Assembly (NCBI RefSeq): GCF_027925525.1
Contig: NZ_BSDJ01000004.1
Location: forward strand, 62,001-126,000
DNA from: Paenibacillus tyrphae
GTDB taxonomy: Bacteria; Bacillota; Bacilli; Paenibacillales; NBRC-103111
DNA length: 64,000 nt
Reading direction: 5' to 3'
The translations under genes and the position numbers were made by a program. Positions 56,178-64,000 of this stretch are shown here, piece after piece. Every line of letters starts with the position of its first letter. Position 1 is the stretch's first letter. A model generated the notes under the pieces. That model had not been told where the DNA came from. It did no database searches and saw only the letters and a program-made list of their open reading frames with translations.

Positions 56178-57031
56178 CAAGCAAAACGACCGACCGGATC
56201 GCCACTCTTTATTTTTGGGCAACGGGAGCTGTTATTATTCTAATTCTGGCCTGGTTTTTATTCCGGATCTTGGGCGACGGACTGCCGATGCTGAACTGGA
56301 ATTTCATCACTGGCAAGCCTTCGGAGATTATGGCCGGCGGCGGCGTAGGCCCGCAGTTGTTCAACTCCTTCTATATTTTGTTCCTGTCATTGCTGTTCTC
56401 GTTGCCGATCGGTATCGGCGCTGGGGTATATCTGGCGATTTATGCGAAGAAGAACCGGTTTACGGACATCGTGCGCGTTTCGGTCGAAGCTTTGTCTTCC
56501 GTGCCGTCGATCGTCTTCGGCTTGTTCGGCTTCCTGTTGTTCGTCAACTGGATGGGGCTGAAATTTTCCATCATCGGCGGGGCGATCACTTTGTCGCTGC
56601 TCAATCTGCCCGTGCTTGTGCGGGTAACGGAAGAAGCGATCAAATCCGTTCCGGAATCGTATTGGGAAGCGTCGCTTGCGCTCGGCTCGACGCGCTGGCA
56701 GGCGATCCGCAAGGTGCTGCTCCCGGCTTCGCTGCCAAGCTTAATCACGGGGATTACGCTCGTTGCGGGCCGCGCCCTCGGGGAATCGGCCATTCTGATC
56801 TATACCGCGGGGCTGTCGGTATCGCGCTTCTTCCCGGACCTCAATCCGCTCAGCATGGGCGAGACGCTGTCCGTTCATCTGTGGTACGTCCAATCCGAAG
56901 CGATCGTGCCGGACGCCAAGGACATTGCCAAAGGCTCCGCCGCGCTGCTGTTGATCGTCGTGCTGATCTTTAACCTGTTAATCGGTATTCCAAGCCGTAT
57001 GCTGCAGAAAAAATTGTCCGGAGGGAAATGA
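56174..57031 (+). CDS. pstA: Phosphate ABC transporter permease PstA
   Basis: A 285-residue membrane subunit with six helices. The coupling motif is [28 protein letters not shown], and [18 protein letters not shown] is typical. It forms the transmembrane channel with PstC. AGAGGAGTGA precedes the ATG that overlaps the pstC stop, and its own stop lies beside the pstB start, so translation of the set is coupled. Confidence 0.95.
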   Translation: MTSKTTDRIATLYFWATGAVIILILAWFLFRILGDGLPMLNWNFITGKPSEIMAGGGVGPQLFNSFYILFLSLLFSLPIGIGAGVYLAIYAKKNRFTDIVRVSVEALSSVPSIVFGLFGFLLFVNWMGLKFSIIGGAITLSLLNLPVLVRVTEEAIKSVPESYWEASLALGSTRWQAIRKVLLPASLPSLITGITLVAGRALGESAILIYTAGLSVSRFFPDLNPLSMGETLSVHLWYVQSEAIVPDAKDIAKGSAALLLIVVLIFNLLIGIPSRMLQKKLSGGK

Positions 57032-57033
57032 CT

Positions 57034-57822
57034 ATGGCGACAGCGAGTGCAATCGCGAACCCAAAGGTTGCGAATAAAATTAAAGTGGAGCAATTAAATT
57101 TATATTACGGTGAAAATCATGCGCTGCATAACATCGGGCTGACGATCGAGCAAAATTCCATCGTCGCGTTGATCGGCCCTTCCGGCTGCGGGAAATCGAC
57201 TTTTCTGCGCACCCTGAACCGGATGAACGATCTGATCGACAACGTGCGCATCACCGGAGACATCTATGTAGACGGCCAAAATATTTACGGTCCGGAAACG
57301 GACGTCGTGTCCCTGCGCAAGAAGGTCGGCATGGTATTCCAGCGTCCGAACCCGTTCCCGATGAGCATTTACGACAATATCGCTTACGGCCCGCGGATTC
57401 ACGGCACGAAGAAAAAAGCCGTGCTTGACGAAATCGTCGAACGCAGCTTGGTGCAGGCCGCGCTGTGGGACGAGGTCAAGGACCGCTTGAACAAGTCGGC
57501 GCTCGGTCTCTCCGGCGGTCAGCAGCAGCGCTTGTGCATTGCGCGTCTGCTTGCCGTCGAGCCGGATGTGCTGCTGATGGATGAGCCGACGTCCGCGCTC
57601 GACCCGATCTCGACGCTGAAGGTCGAAGAGCTGACGCAGGTATTGAAGGAGAAATATACGATCATCATCGTTACGCATAACATGCAGCAAGCGGCCCGGA
57701 TTTCCGACTACACCTCGTTCTTCCTGAACGGCGTGCTTGTCGAGTCGGACAAAACGGACAAAATCTTTACCACGCCTTCCGACCAACGGACGGAAGATTA
57801 CATTACCGGACGGTTCGGATAA
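57034..57822 (+). CDS. pstB: Phosphate ABC transporter ATPase PstB
   Basis: A 262-residue ABC ATPase. Walker A is GPSGCGKST, the Q-loop lies in [20 protein letters not shown], signature LSGGQQQR, Walker [14 protein letters not shown] and the switch histidine in [13 protein letters not shown]. The ATG at 57034 is favoured over one 6 nt upstream because GGAGGG is then at normal spacing. It energises phosphate import and, with PhoU, commonly feeds into PhoR signalling. Confidence 0.96.
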   Translation: MATASAIANPKVANKIKVEQLNLYYGENHALHNIGLTIEQNSIVALIGPSGCGKSTFLRTLNRMNDLIDNVRITGDIYVDGQNIYGPETDVVSLRKKVGMVFQRPNPFPMSIYDNIAYGPRIHGTKKKAVLDEIVERSLVQAALWDEVKDRLNKSALGLSGGQQQRLCIARLLAVEPDVLLMDEPTSALDPISTLKVEELTQVLKEKYTIIIVTHNMQQAARISDYTSFFLNGVLVESDKTDKIFTTPSDQRTEDYITGRFG

Positions 57823-57857
57823 GTTCCCGGCCGTTAGGACAAAGGAGCGCTTTATTC

Positions 57858-58517
57858 GTGGATAACCGGTTCAATTTCCATCAATCGCTGGATCTGCTTC
57901 AAAAAGACCTGCTTGACATGGGCAACAATGTGGCAAGGCTCATCCGCCAAGCCGTCGAATCGCTTGCGCGGTTGGATGAGAGCTTGGCCCGGCAAACGAT
58001 CGAAGCGGACGATCAGATCGACGAGATGACAGCCAGAATCGAAGAAGATTCGCTGCGGCTCATCGCGCTGCAGCAGCCGATGGCCAGCGATCTGCGGATT
58101 ATCAGCATGGCGCTGAAGATCGCCACCGATCTGGAACGCATTGCGGATCATGCCGTCGATATCGCCAAAATTTGCATCCGGTTGAACGGCCAAGAGCTGG
58201 TGAAGCCGCTCGAAGACATTCCGCGCATGGCGGAGCTGACCCAAAATATGCTGCAGGAGAGCCTCCTGGCATATACCGAACGCGACGTTCACCGGGCGGC
58301 GGCACTGGCCGAGAAGGACGACGAAGTCGACAAGCTGTACAGCGTCATCGTGAACGATATCATCATGTTGATGGGCACTGATTTTGCTAAAAACAGGCAA
58401 TTATCCCAGCTCATGCTGGCCGCCCATTTCCTCGAACGCGTGGCCGACCATTCGACGAATATCGGAGAAGGCGTAATCTTTATGGTCACAGGCAAACGCA
58501 AAGATTTGAACGTATAG
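57858..58517 (+). CDS. phoU: Phosphate signalling protein PhoU
   Basis: A 219-residue all-helical protein made of two similar three-helix bundles with metal-binding E/DxxxD motifs (SDLRIISMALKIATDLERIADHAVDIAKI and AAHFLERVADHSTNIGEGVIFM). PhoU connects the Pst importer to the sensor kinase and dampens the Pho response when phosphate is ample. The start is GTG with AAAGGAG 10 nt upstream. A terminator follows, ending the pst operon. Confidence 0.95.
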   Translation: MDNRFNFHQSLDLLQKDLLDMGNNVARLIRQAVESLARLDESLARQTIEADDQIDEMTARIEEDSLRLIALQQPMASDLRIISMALKIATDLERIADHAVDIAKICIRLNGQELVKPLEDIPRMAELTQNMLQESLLAYTERDVHRAAALAEKDDEVDKLYSVIVNDIIMLMGTDFAKNRQLSQLMLAAHFLERVADHSTNIGEGVIFMVTGKRKDLNV

Positions 58518-58540
58518 CGGATACCGAACGGCTCCGGCCG

Positions 58541-58589
58541 AAAGTCCCGTCGCGCGCTTACACCAAGGCGCAGGCGGGACTTTTTGCTT
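58541..58589 (+). terminator. Terminator after phoU
   Basis: AAAGTCCCG (58541-58549) pairs with CGGGACTTT (58575-58583), with an inner GCGC pairing, followed by TTGCTTTTTG. Confidence 0.85.
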
Positions 58590-58593
58590 TTTG

Positions 58594-58611
58594 CCATCGT
58601 AAAAAAACACA
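58594..58611 (+). repeat. Copy 1 of an 18-bp direct repeat before the sugar ABC genes
   Basis: CCATCGTAAAAAAACACA occurs here and again, base for base, at 60555-60572, in each case upstream of a gene of the sugar transporter. A CATAGTAAGAT -10-like sequence follows at 58651. Confidence 0.7.
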
Positions 58612-58685
58612 GCTTCCGTGCAACTTTCTCCATTTGAAACGAATCCCCCTCATAGTAAGATCGAACCATAAAGGAGGAATGCAGC

Positions 58686-59642
58686 ATGGAAGCCAAGCTG
58701 GAGAGGGCGGTACGTTCCGCAGTTAAACCGTCGCAGGCCCGGGAAACATGGAGGCTGATGAAGAAGTACAAGGCCATTTATTTCCTTTCGCTGCCCAGCA
58801 TTTTATATTTCGTCGTATTCAAATACGTTCCCTTGATGGGCTCGGTCATGGCGTTTCAAAACTACAACATTTTTAAAGGCATTGCAGGGAGTCCGTGGAT
58901 TGGGCTTGAAAATTTTCAGCGGATGTTCGCTTATGACGAATTTTTGCGTATTTTAAAAAACACGATTCTGATCGGATTTTACGATTTGATCTTCGCTTTT
59001 CCGTTTCCGATCGTGCTGGCGCTGCTTTTGAACGAAATGCGGCTGCTGATGTACAAGCGGATTATTCAGACGGTGGTTTACATGCCGCACTTCCTGTCGT
59101 GGGTCATCGTCGGCGGGATTGCGATCGGCATTTTGTCTCCGACGACGGGGGTCGTCAATCATGTGCTGGGCATGTTCGGGATCGAGCCGATTTATTTCCT
59201 GGGCGAAGATTCGTACATCCGCAGCATCCTGGTCGGCTCGGGCATGTGGAAGGATAGTGGCTGGGGAACCATCGTCTATTTGGCGGCACTGGCCGGGGTT
59301 AATCCGGAAATGTACGAGGCGGCCGTCATGGACGGCGCGAGCCGCTGGCGGCAGACGATATCGATCACGATTCCGACGATTATGCCGACCATCGTCATCT
59401 TGTTCCTGCTGCATATCGGCCATTTCCTCGACTTCGGGTTCGAGCGGGTCTACGTGTTCCTTAACTCGCTGAACGAAGGGTCGGGGGATATTATGGATAC
59501 TTACATTTACCGTGTCGGCCTGGTGGGGCGACAATACAGCTTCACGACCGCGATCGGGCTGTTCAAGTCGGTCGTCGGGCTGGCGCTGATCATGCTCGGC
59601 AATGCGCTGAGCCGCAAAGCGACCGGACAAGGACTATATTAG
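58686..59642 (+). CDS. Sugar ABC transporter permease (LplB/YtcP group)
   Basis: A 318-residue permease with six helices. The N-terminal soluble stretch is followed by KAIYFLSLPSILYFVVFKYVPLMGSVMAFQNY, the hallmark of the LplB-type branch. The coupling motif is EMYEAAVMDGASRWRQTISITIPTIMPTI. Such permeases pair with a YtcP-type partner (next gene), a lipoprotein, and a shared ATPase (MsmX-like) encoded elsewhere, since no ATPase gene lies here. AAAGGAGG precedes the ATG. Confidence 0.92.
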   Translation: MEAKLERAVRSAVKPSQARETWRLMKKYKAIYFLSLPSILYFVVFKYVPLMGSVMAFQNYNIFKGIAGSPWIGLENFQRMFAYDEFLRILKNTILIGFYDLIFAFPFPIVLALLLNEMRLLMYKRIIQTVVYMPHFLSWVIVGGIAIGILSPTTGVVNHVLGMFGIEPIYFLGEDSYIRSILVGSGMWKDSGWGTIVYLAALAGVNPEMYEAAVMDGASRWRQTISITIPTIMPTIVILFLLHIGHFLDFGFERVYVFLNSLNEGSGDIMDTYIYRVGLVGRQYSFTTAIGLFKSVVGLALIMLGNALSRKATGQGLY

Positions 59643-59657
59643 GGCGGGTGAACGCAG

Positions 59658-60527
59658 ATGAATCATATAACTCCGGCGGGCCGGGTATTCTCGGTATTGA
59701 ACTATGTTGTGCTTACGATTCTTGCGGCGACGATGATCCTGCCGCTGCTTCACGTGGTTGCCCAGTCGCTCAGCGCCGACGCGGCGATCAACAGCGGGCA
59801 GGTGACGCTGTGGCCGGTACAATTTACGCTGGAAAATTACCAGCTGATCTTAAAAGACGCCTCCGTCTGGCGCTCCTTCTCGGTCAGCCTGTTCATTACC
59901 GTCGTCGGAACGGTCATCAATCTGATCGCTACCGCGGCGCTAGCTTATCCGTTGTCACGCCCTGAATATGCGGGCCGCACGTACGTGCTGCTTATGGTGC
60001 TGGTCACGTTGATTTTCCAGGCGCCGCTGATTCCGAACTATTTGCTGGTCAAAAACCTGTACCTGCTGGATACGGTATGGGCGTTAATTATCCCGAGCGC
60101 CATCAGCGCTTACAATTTGTTCGTCATGCGCTCCTTCTTCGTCAACCTGCCGAACGAGTTGATCGATTGCGGCCGGATGGACGGCTGCGGCGAAATGCGG
60201 ATTGTGTGGAGCATCGTGCTTCCGTTGTCCAAGCCGGCGATGGCGACCATGGGCCTGTTTTATGCGGTATCGCACTGGAATACGTACTCCAATGCCTTGT
60301 ATTATATTAATAACCGGGCGCTTTATCCGCTGCAGGTCCGCTTGCGCGAAATCGTCATTACCGACTTCTTCGGCTCGTCCGATCAGCTGTCGCAGTTTAC
60401 GAATACGTCCCCCGAGGGTATCAAAATGGCGATTATTACGGTGGCGACGATTCCGATCATGATGATCTATCCGTTTCTTCAGCGCTATTTTGTCAAAGGG
60501 ATGCTGATCGGCTCGATCAAATCGTGA
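59658..60527 (+). CDS. Sugar ABC transporter permease (YtcP/LplC group)
   Basis: A 289-residue six-helix permease, partner of the preceding gene. The coupling motif is IDCGRMDGCGEMRIVWSIVLPLSKPAM. The C-terminal YPFLQRYFVKGMLIGSIKS ending is diagnostic of this branch. The gap to the upstream permease is 15 bp. The imported compound is probably an oligosaccharide from plant or fungal cell-wall breakdown (family knowledge). Confidence 0.92.
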   Translation: MNHITPAGRVFSVLNYVVLTILAATMILPLLHVVAQSLSADAAINSGQVTLWPVQFTLENYQLILKDASVWRSFSVSLFITVVGTVINLIATAALAYPLSRPEYAGRTYVLLMVLVTLIFQAPLIPNYLLVKNLYLLDTVWALIIPSAISAYNLFVMRSFFVNLPNELIDCGRMDGCGEMRIVWSIVLPLSKPAMATMGLFYAVSHWNTYSNALYYINNRALYPLQVRLREIVITDFFGSSDQLSQFTNTSPEGIKMAIITVATIPIMMIYPFLQRYFVKGMLIGSIKS

Positions 60528-60554
60528 CCTTTCTTTCGGGCGGCAGAACTCGTC

Positions 60555-60572
60555 CCATCGTAAAAAAACACA
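60555..60572 (+). repeat. Copy 2 of the 18-bp direct repeat
   Basis: Exact second copy of CCATCGTAAAAAAACACA, 101 bp before the binding-protein start. A -10-like CATAATAAG follows at 60577. Confidence 0.7.
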
Positions 60573-60672
60573 TCGTCATAATAAGTTAGCCAATTCTATG
60601 TTCGCTTTGAAATCGCTATCATTCGACTTAGGCAACATACACATACTTTTTAAGCGAAAGAAGGGGTTCGAC

Positions 60673-62226
60673 TTGAAAAAGCTCATCAGCACGGTGCTTG
60701 TCGGTTCGCTGGCGGTCACGGCAGCCGGATGCGGAGGCGGCAAGAATGAAGGCGAAGCGCCGGGCGCCGACGGGAAGCAAGGGCCGACGAAGTTTACGAT
60801 TTCGTTGAATACGAGCGGAAATGCGTATGCGGAAAGCTCGCCGAATATTAATGAAGACAAATGGGTGAAAAAGCTGGAGAAGCTGGGGAATGTGGACATG
60901 GATATCCGCTTCCTCCCGCTCAAGGAATTCGACCAGAAAATGGCCGTCATGTTCGCCGGCAACGACATCCCCGACGTGGTTCAAGGCAGCAGCGTCAACA
61001 GCAAGGCGATGTCCGGCTCGGTGGAGGCCGGGCTGTTCATGCCGCTGGACGATCTGCTGAAAGAGTATGCGCCGAATCTGATGAAGCAGGTGCCGAAGCA
61101 GGCTTGGGACGAGGTCAGCTACCAGGGTAAAATTTACGCCGTTCCGGCGTGGCTGTCCAACCCGTCGCGGCGCGCGCTGTTCATCCGCACGGACCTGCTG
61201 GAGAAAACGGGCCTGCCCGCGCCGAAGACGGTCGAGGACATGCTGAACGTGATGCGCGCGATGAAAAAGCTCGGCGTCGAGAATCCGTACCAGATCCGGG
61301 AAAAATTCAAGTATGCCGATACGATTTTCGGCTCCTACGACGTCATCGGTTCCCAATTCGAGCTGCAGGATGGACAGGTCGTTCCGAAATTTTTTGACGT
61401 AGAGAATATGACGAAGGCGCTTCAGGCCTACAAAACGATGTTCGACGAGGGCTTGATTCCGAAAGATTTTGCGACGGTGACGTCGACCGACTACGGTAAA
61501 AATATCGAGGCCGGCAAAGTTGGCATGTGGTCCGCCAACGCGGAAGGGATGGCCAACTACCGGACCAAGGTGAAGAAGGTCGTGCCCGAGGCCAAAATCG
61601 ATATTATTCCGTCGCCGAAAGGCCCGGAAGGATACGGCGGTCATCTTCTGTACGGCTCCTTATCCACCGCTTTGTATATCAACAATAACGTAAAAAAGGA
61701 AACGGCGATCGGCATCATCAAATTTTTGGATTGGATGCAGACCGACGAAGCGGAGAAGTTTTTCAGCATCGGGGTGGAAGGCGAGAATTACACCGTCGAG
61801 AACGGGCAGATCAAGTACAAATCCCCGCAAACGAAAGAAGAAGTAGACGAAGAGGGCTTCCGCAGCAATCTGTGGTGGGCGCATGACATTACCATCAACA
61901 AGCTGCGTGCTTCCTTGTCCCAGGACGGCAAGGACTTGGCGAAGGCGTTCGATACGGTGCTGGCCAAAGAAGGACTCGGCACGATCGAATTTACGCCGAC
62001 ACTGAATGCGTTCGCCAAATACCCCGATCTGATGCCGACGACCGATACGGCGCCGAAGCTGATCATTGACCATATGGTCAAAATGATCTACGGCAAAGAG
62101 CCGATCTCCGATTGGCCGAAGGTCATCGAAGAATACAAAGCCAAAGGCGGCAACGAAGTCATTAAGGAAGCGACGGACCGCTACAACAAGAAGGAAGGCG
62201 TCATCGTCCGCAATAATGTGAAGTAA
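60673..62226 (+). CDS. Sugar-binding lipoprotein of the ABC importer
   Basis: A 517-residue extracellular binding protein. The start is TTG at 60673 with AAGGGG 6 nt before it, giving MKKLISTVLVGSLAVTAAGC, a normal lipoprotein signal with lipidated Cys20. The mature protein is of the LplA/YtcQ type (FDQKMAVMFAGNDIPDVVQGS, AWDEVSYQGKIYAVPAWLSN), a two-lobed fold for oligosaccharides. An in-frame upstream ATG at 60598 would add a non-hydrophobic extension before the signal and is rejected. It is 145 bp after the permeases and carries its own upstream repeat. Confidence 0.93.
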   Translation: MKKLISTVLVGSLAVTAAGCGGGKNEGEAPGADGKQGPTKFTISLNTSGNAYAESSPNINEDKWVKKLEKLGNVDMDIRFLPLKEFDQKMAVMFAGNDIPDVVQGSSVNSKAMSGSVEAGLFMPLDDLLKEYAPNLMKQVPKQAWDEVSYQGKIYAVPAWLSNPSRRALFIRTDLLEKTGLPAPKTVEDMLNVMRAMKKLGVENPYQIREKFKYADTIFGSYDVIGSQFELQDGQVVPKFFDVENMTKALQAYKTMFDEGLIPKDFATVTSTDYGKNIEAGKVGMWSANAEGMANYRTKVKKVVPEAKIDIIPSPKGPEGYGGHLLYGSLSTALYINNNVKKETAIGIIKFLDWMQTDEAEKFFSIGVEGENYTVENGQIKYKSPQTKEEVDEEGFRSNLWWAHDITINKLRASLSQDGKDLAKAFDTVLAKEGLGTIEFTPTLNAFAKYPDLMPTTDTAPKLIIDHMVKMIYGKEPISDWPKVIEEYKAKGGNEVIKEATDRYNKKEGVIVRNNVK

Positions 62227-62321
62227 CGGTGTGCGACCGGTTCGCCACCGTGTGTCCAAGCCAACTTCTCTCATTGCCGTGTGTCCCGAAAGCATAGTAA
62301 AATCATCATACAGATCACGGT

Positions 62322-62362
62322 AAAGTATCCGTTTCCGGCATGGTCCGGAGCGGATACTTTTC
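62322..62362 (+). terminator. Terminator-like hairpin between the lipoprotein and regulator genes
   Basis: AAAGTATCCG (62322-62331) pairs with CGGATACTTT (62351-62360), with inner CCGG/CCGG, then TTCCC. It probably terminates the transporter transcript. A CATAGTAAAAT element (62293-62303) just upstream could instead start the regulator transcript with this hairpin in its leader. Confidence 0.65.
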
Positions 62363-62393
62363 CCTTAGGCGGACCTAACAGGAGGGGTGTTCC

Positions 62394-63419
62394 ATGCATT
62401 TGCTCATCGTGGACGACGAGCCGGTCATCCGCAGAGGCTTGGTCAAAATGGCGGAGCAGTACAGTCCCGCGTTCGCCGTCATCACTACCGCAGAGAACGG
62501 GATGAAGGCATTGGAGTTGATCCGTGCGCACGAGCCCGACATCGTGCTGACCGATATCCGGATGCCCAAGATGGACGGACTGGAGCTGTGCCGCAGCATT
62601 CACGAAGAATTCCCCGATATTCAAACGGTCGTCATTTCCGGGTTCAACGATTTCGAGTATGCGCAAAAATGTCTGGCTTACGGCGTGAAGCAATATTTGC
62701 TGAAGCCCGTGACGAAGCCCGAGCTGCATGAAGCGCTGGATACGGTGCTCAAGCGGAAAATGAAAGGCTACGTGCCGGTATCCAAATACGTCGAATGGGT
62801 AGGGAAGCTGGAGCAGTGCATTTGGGCCAACCAATCGGACGAGCTAACCCGGTACTTGGAGCAGTGGCGGGGCTACTGTCTCGACTCCGGCTTGTCCGCC
62901 GCGAAGCTTCGGGAACTGCTTGGCGATTGTATCCGCTTGCTTGTGCAGCGGCTGCAGGAGCGGAACGCTTTTTCGGTGTCCCCGGAGACGAAGGAGACGA
63001 TTGCCGGTCATACGAAGGCCGAACTGCTGGACGATTTCGAGCAGACGCTGCTGGCGATATACCGGAGGCTGATCTCGGCGCGCCGCGGGCAATTCAAGGA
63101 CCCGATGGAAGAAGCGAAGGCTTACATCGATCAGCGCTTGTCCGAGGAAGTCACCCTGGAGGAAGTGGCTGAGCTTGTCGGGCTGACCCCGACTTATTTC
63201 AGCGCGTTGTTCAAAAAAATGACCTCCGAAACGTTCGTCCAATACCGGATCAAGCGCCGGATGGAGAAAGCGCTTCAATTGATGGCCCAATCCCATATTC
63301 GCATTGTAGACGTGGCTTTGGAGGTCGGGTATGACGACTATCCGCATTTTACGAAAACGTTTAAAAAGATCGTCGGCATTTCGCCTTCGGAATACCGCAG
63401 CCAACTGGGGATCAAATGA
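62394..63419 (+). CDS. AraC-type response regulator (YesN-like)
   Basis: A 341-residue regulator. The receiver domain (about 1-120) has MHLLIVDDEPVIRRGL, phospho-acceptor Asp in DIVLTDIRMPKMDGLE, and KPVTKPEL. A helical linker follows (about 130-235), then a C-terminal double helix-turn-helix of AraC type (about 240-340; VAELVGLTPTYFSALFKKM and VALEVGYDDYPHFTKTFKKIVGISPSEYR). AGGAGGGG precedes the ATG. It overlaps the sensor kinase gene by 4 nt (ATGA) and should control the adjoining sugar transporter. Confidence 0.93.
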   Translation: MHLLIVDDEPVIRRGLVKMAEQYSPAFAVITTAENGMKALELIRAHEPDIVLTDIRMPKMDGLELCRSIHEEFPDIQTVVISGFNDFEYAQKCLAYGVKQYLLKPVTKPELHEALDTVLKRKMKGYVPVSKYVEWVGKLEQCIWANQSDELTRYLEQWRGYCLDSGLSAAKLRELLGDCIRLLVQRLQERNAFSVSPETKETIAGHTKAELLDDFEQTLLAIYRRLISARRGQFKDPMEEAKAYIDQRLSEEVTLEEVAELVGLTPTYFSALFKKMTSETFVQYRIKRRMEKALQLMAQSHIRIVDVALEVGYDDYPHFTKTFKKIVGISPSEYRSQLGIK

Positions 63420-64000
63420 AGAGGGCGAGCCTGTACCAGAAGCTGTTCCTTTACTTCTTGACCGTGATTATCGTCTCGCTGACGACGGTCGGCATCGTTA
63501 CGTATTACGCCTCGTCTCAGGAGCTGGACCGAATGGTAGAGGGCCAGCTGTCCCAGATGGTCGGCAATGCGGCTTACCATACGGATCTGTATCTGAAATC
63601 GTATGAGCGATCCATGGTTTCACTGCTGACCAACAAGGAGGTCAAACGTTTTATCGACCTGCCGGCAGGGCTGGAGGGATACGAGTTTTATGAGATCCAA
63701 AAGCAGATCAAGGAATTCGTGATCGACCCGATCTTTATACGGAATCCCGAGATTACGGCCGTGTACTCGATCAGCTTCAATGGGAACGCCGTGTATTACT
63801 ATAACGAAGTCACGGGATCGTCGTTTACGCCGGAGCAAATCAAGGAGCAGTTGACCTTCTTCAAGACGAATACGTCGGCCTACGGGAACCTCAGCGTGTT
63901 GAACCGCAGCATTATCGAAAGCCAGAATAACCGGACGATCACGCTCGTGCGCCAAATTCGCGGCTTAACGTCTTCAGAGCCGCAAGGCATCCTCGCGATC
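63416..64000 (+). CDS. Sensor histidine kinase (YesM-like), 3' end cut off
   Basis: The frame starts at ATG 63416, overlapping the regulator stop, and is open to the window end (195 codons). It begins MKRASLYQKLFLYFLTVIIV, a membrane helix (about 10-30), followed by an external sensor domain (SSQELDRMVEGQLSQMVGNA onward). The second helix, HAMP and kinase domains lie beyond the window. Gene order regulator-kinase beside a LplB/YtcP transporter is typical of Paenibacillus two-component sugar systems, although kinase-first order is more common. Confidence 0.85.
   Translation, partial: MKRASLYQKLFLYFLTVIIVSLTTVGIVTYYASSQELDRMVEGQLSQMVGNAAYHTDLYLKSYERSMVSLLTNKEVKRFIDLPAGLEGYEFYEIQKQIKEFVIDPIFIRNPEITAVYSISFNGNAVYYYNEVTGSSFTPEQIKEQLTFFKTNTSAYGNLSVLNRSIIESQNNRTITLVRQIRGLTSSEPQGILAI

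Overview
The window reads as chromosomal core DNA of a spore-forming, low-copy-repeat Firmicute, most likely a Paenibacillus or close relative (inference). The basis is conserved Bacillus-type blocks (ytrI-ytrH beside dnaE, accD-accA-pyk, citZ-icd-mdh, pstS/pstCAB-phoU), sporulation genes (ytrH, ytrI, ytaF), SLH-domain export, a YesM/YesN-type sugar uptake locus, moderately GC-rich codons and strong AGGAGG ribosome sites. I see no insertion sequence, prophage, CRISPR array, rRNA or tRNA.

Layout. 1-2.1 kb: a CBS/hotdog protein (5' end cut off) and the minus-strand sporulation membrane genes ytrH-ytrI-ytpI. 2.1-10.5 kb: dnaE, a PgpA-type phosphatase, a 63-codon conserved orphan, then accD-accA-pyk with overlapping ends. 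10.5-15.8 kb: a hotdog thioesterase, a LysR regulator and a methylcitrate-cycle operon (synthase, dehydratase, lyase). 15.8-19.6 kb: polyphosphate kinase facing exopolyphosphatase with overlapping 3' ends. 19.6-24 kb: citZ, icd, mdh. 24-28.4 kb: a self-regulating TetR gene overlapping an RND exporter. 28.4-32.5 kb: serS behind a T-box leader, an unexplained ~180-nt transcription unit, an SDR and an LLM oxidoreductase. 32.5-36.9 kb: oligoendopeptidase F followed 6 nt later by an SLH-anchored subtilase. 36.9-40.7 kb: MgtC and, divergently, MgtA behind a long leader. 40.7-46.9 kb: HTH regulator, ytaF, HD nucleotidase, polysaccharide deacetylase, class I fumarase, BASS-type transporter. 46.9-58.6 kb: phosphate control and uptake (phoR, phoP, pstS, pstCAB, phoU), interrupted by two Gfo/Idh/MocA dehydrogenases and a chemoreceptor. 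58.6-64 kb: sugar ABC transporter (two permeases, binding lipoprotein) with an AraC-type response regulator and its sensor kinase (3' end cut off).

How it works together. Three promoters (ppk1, pstS, pstC) carry the same arrangement: TTWACA-like hexamers on an 11-bp grid with the third repeat degenerate, then 9 bp to a TATGAT/TACGAT -10. This ties phosphate uptake and polyphosphate storage to the PhoR/PhoP pair encoded in the same window. citZ, icd, class I fumarase and mdh supply TCA steps, and the methylcitrate operon feeds propionyl-CoA carbon into them.

The most striking new element is the mgtA leader (37.5-38.03 kb). A classical M-box Mg2+ riboswitch with its own terminator is followed by a 50-codon small ORF and then by a second strong intrinsic terminator just before mgtA. 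A segment inside the small ORF can pair over 17 bp (two single-base bulges) with the whole 5' arm of that second terminator, and the small ORF's ribosome site can be masked by a 10-bp helix with its own coding region. This looks like two attenuators in series, the second controlled by translation. A second candidate is the promoter-to-terminator unit at about 30.07-30.25 kb, which matches no RNA family I recognise.
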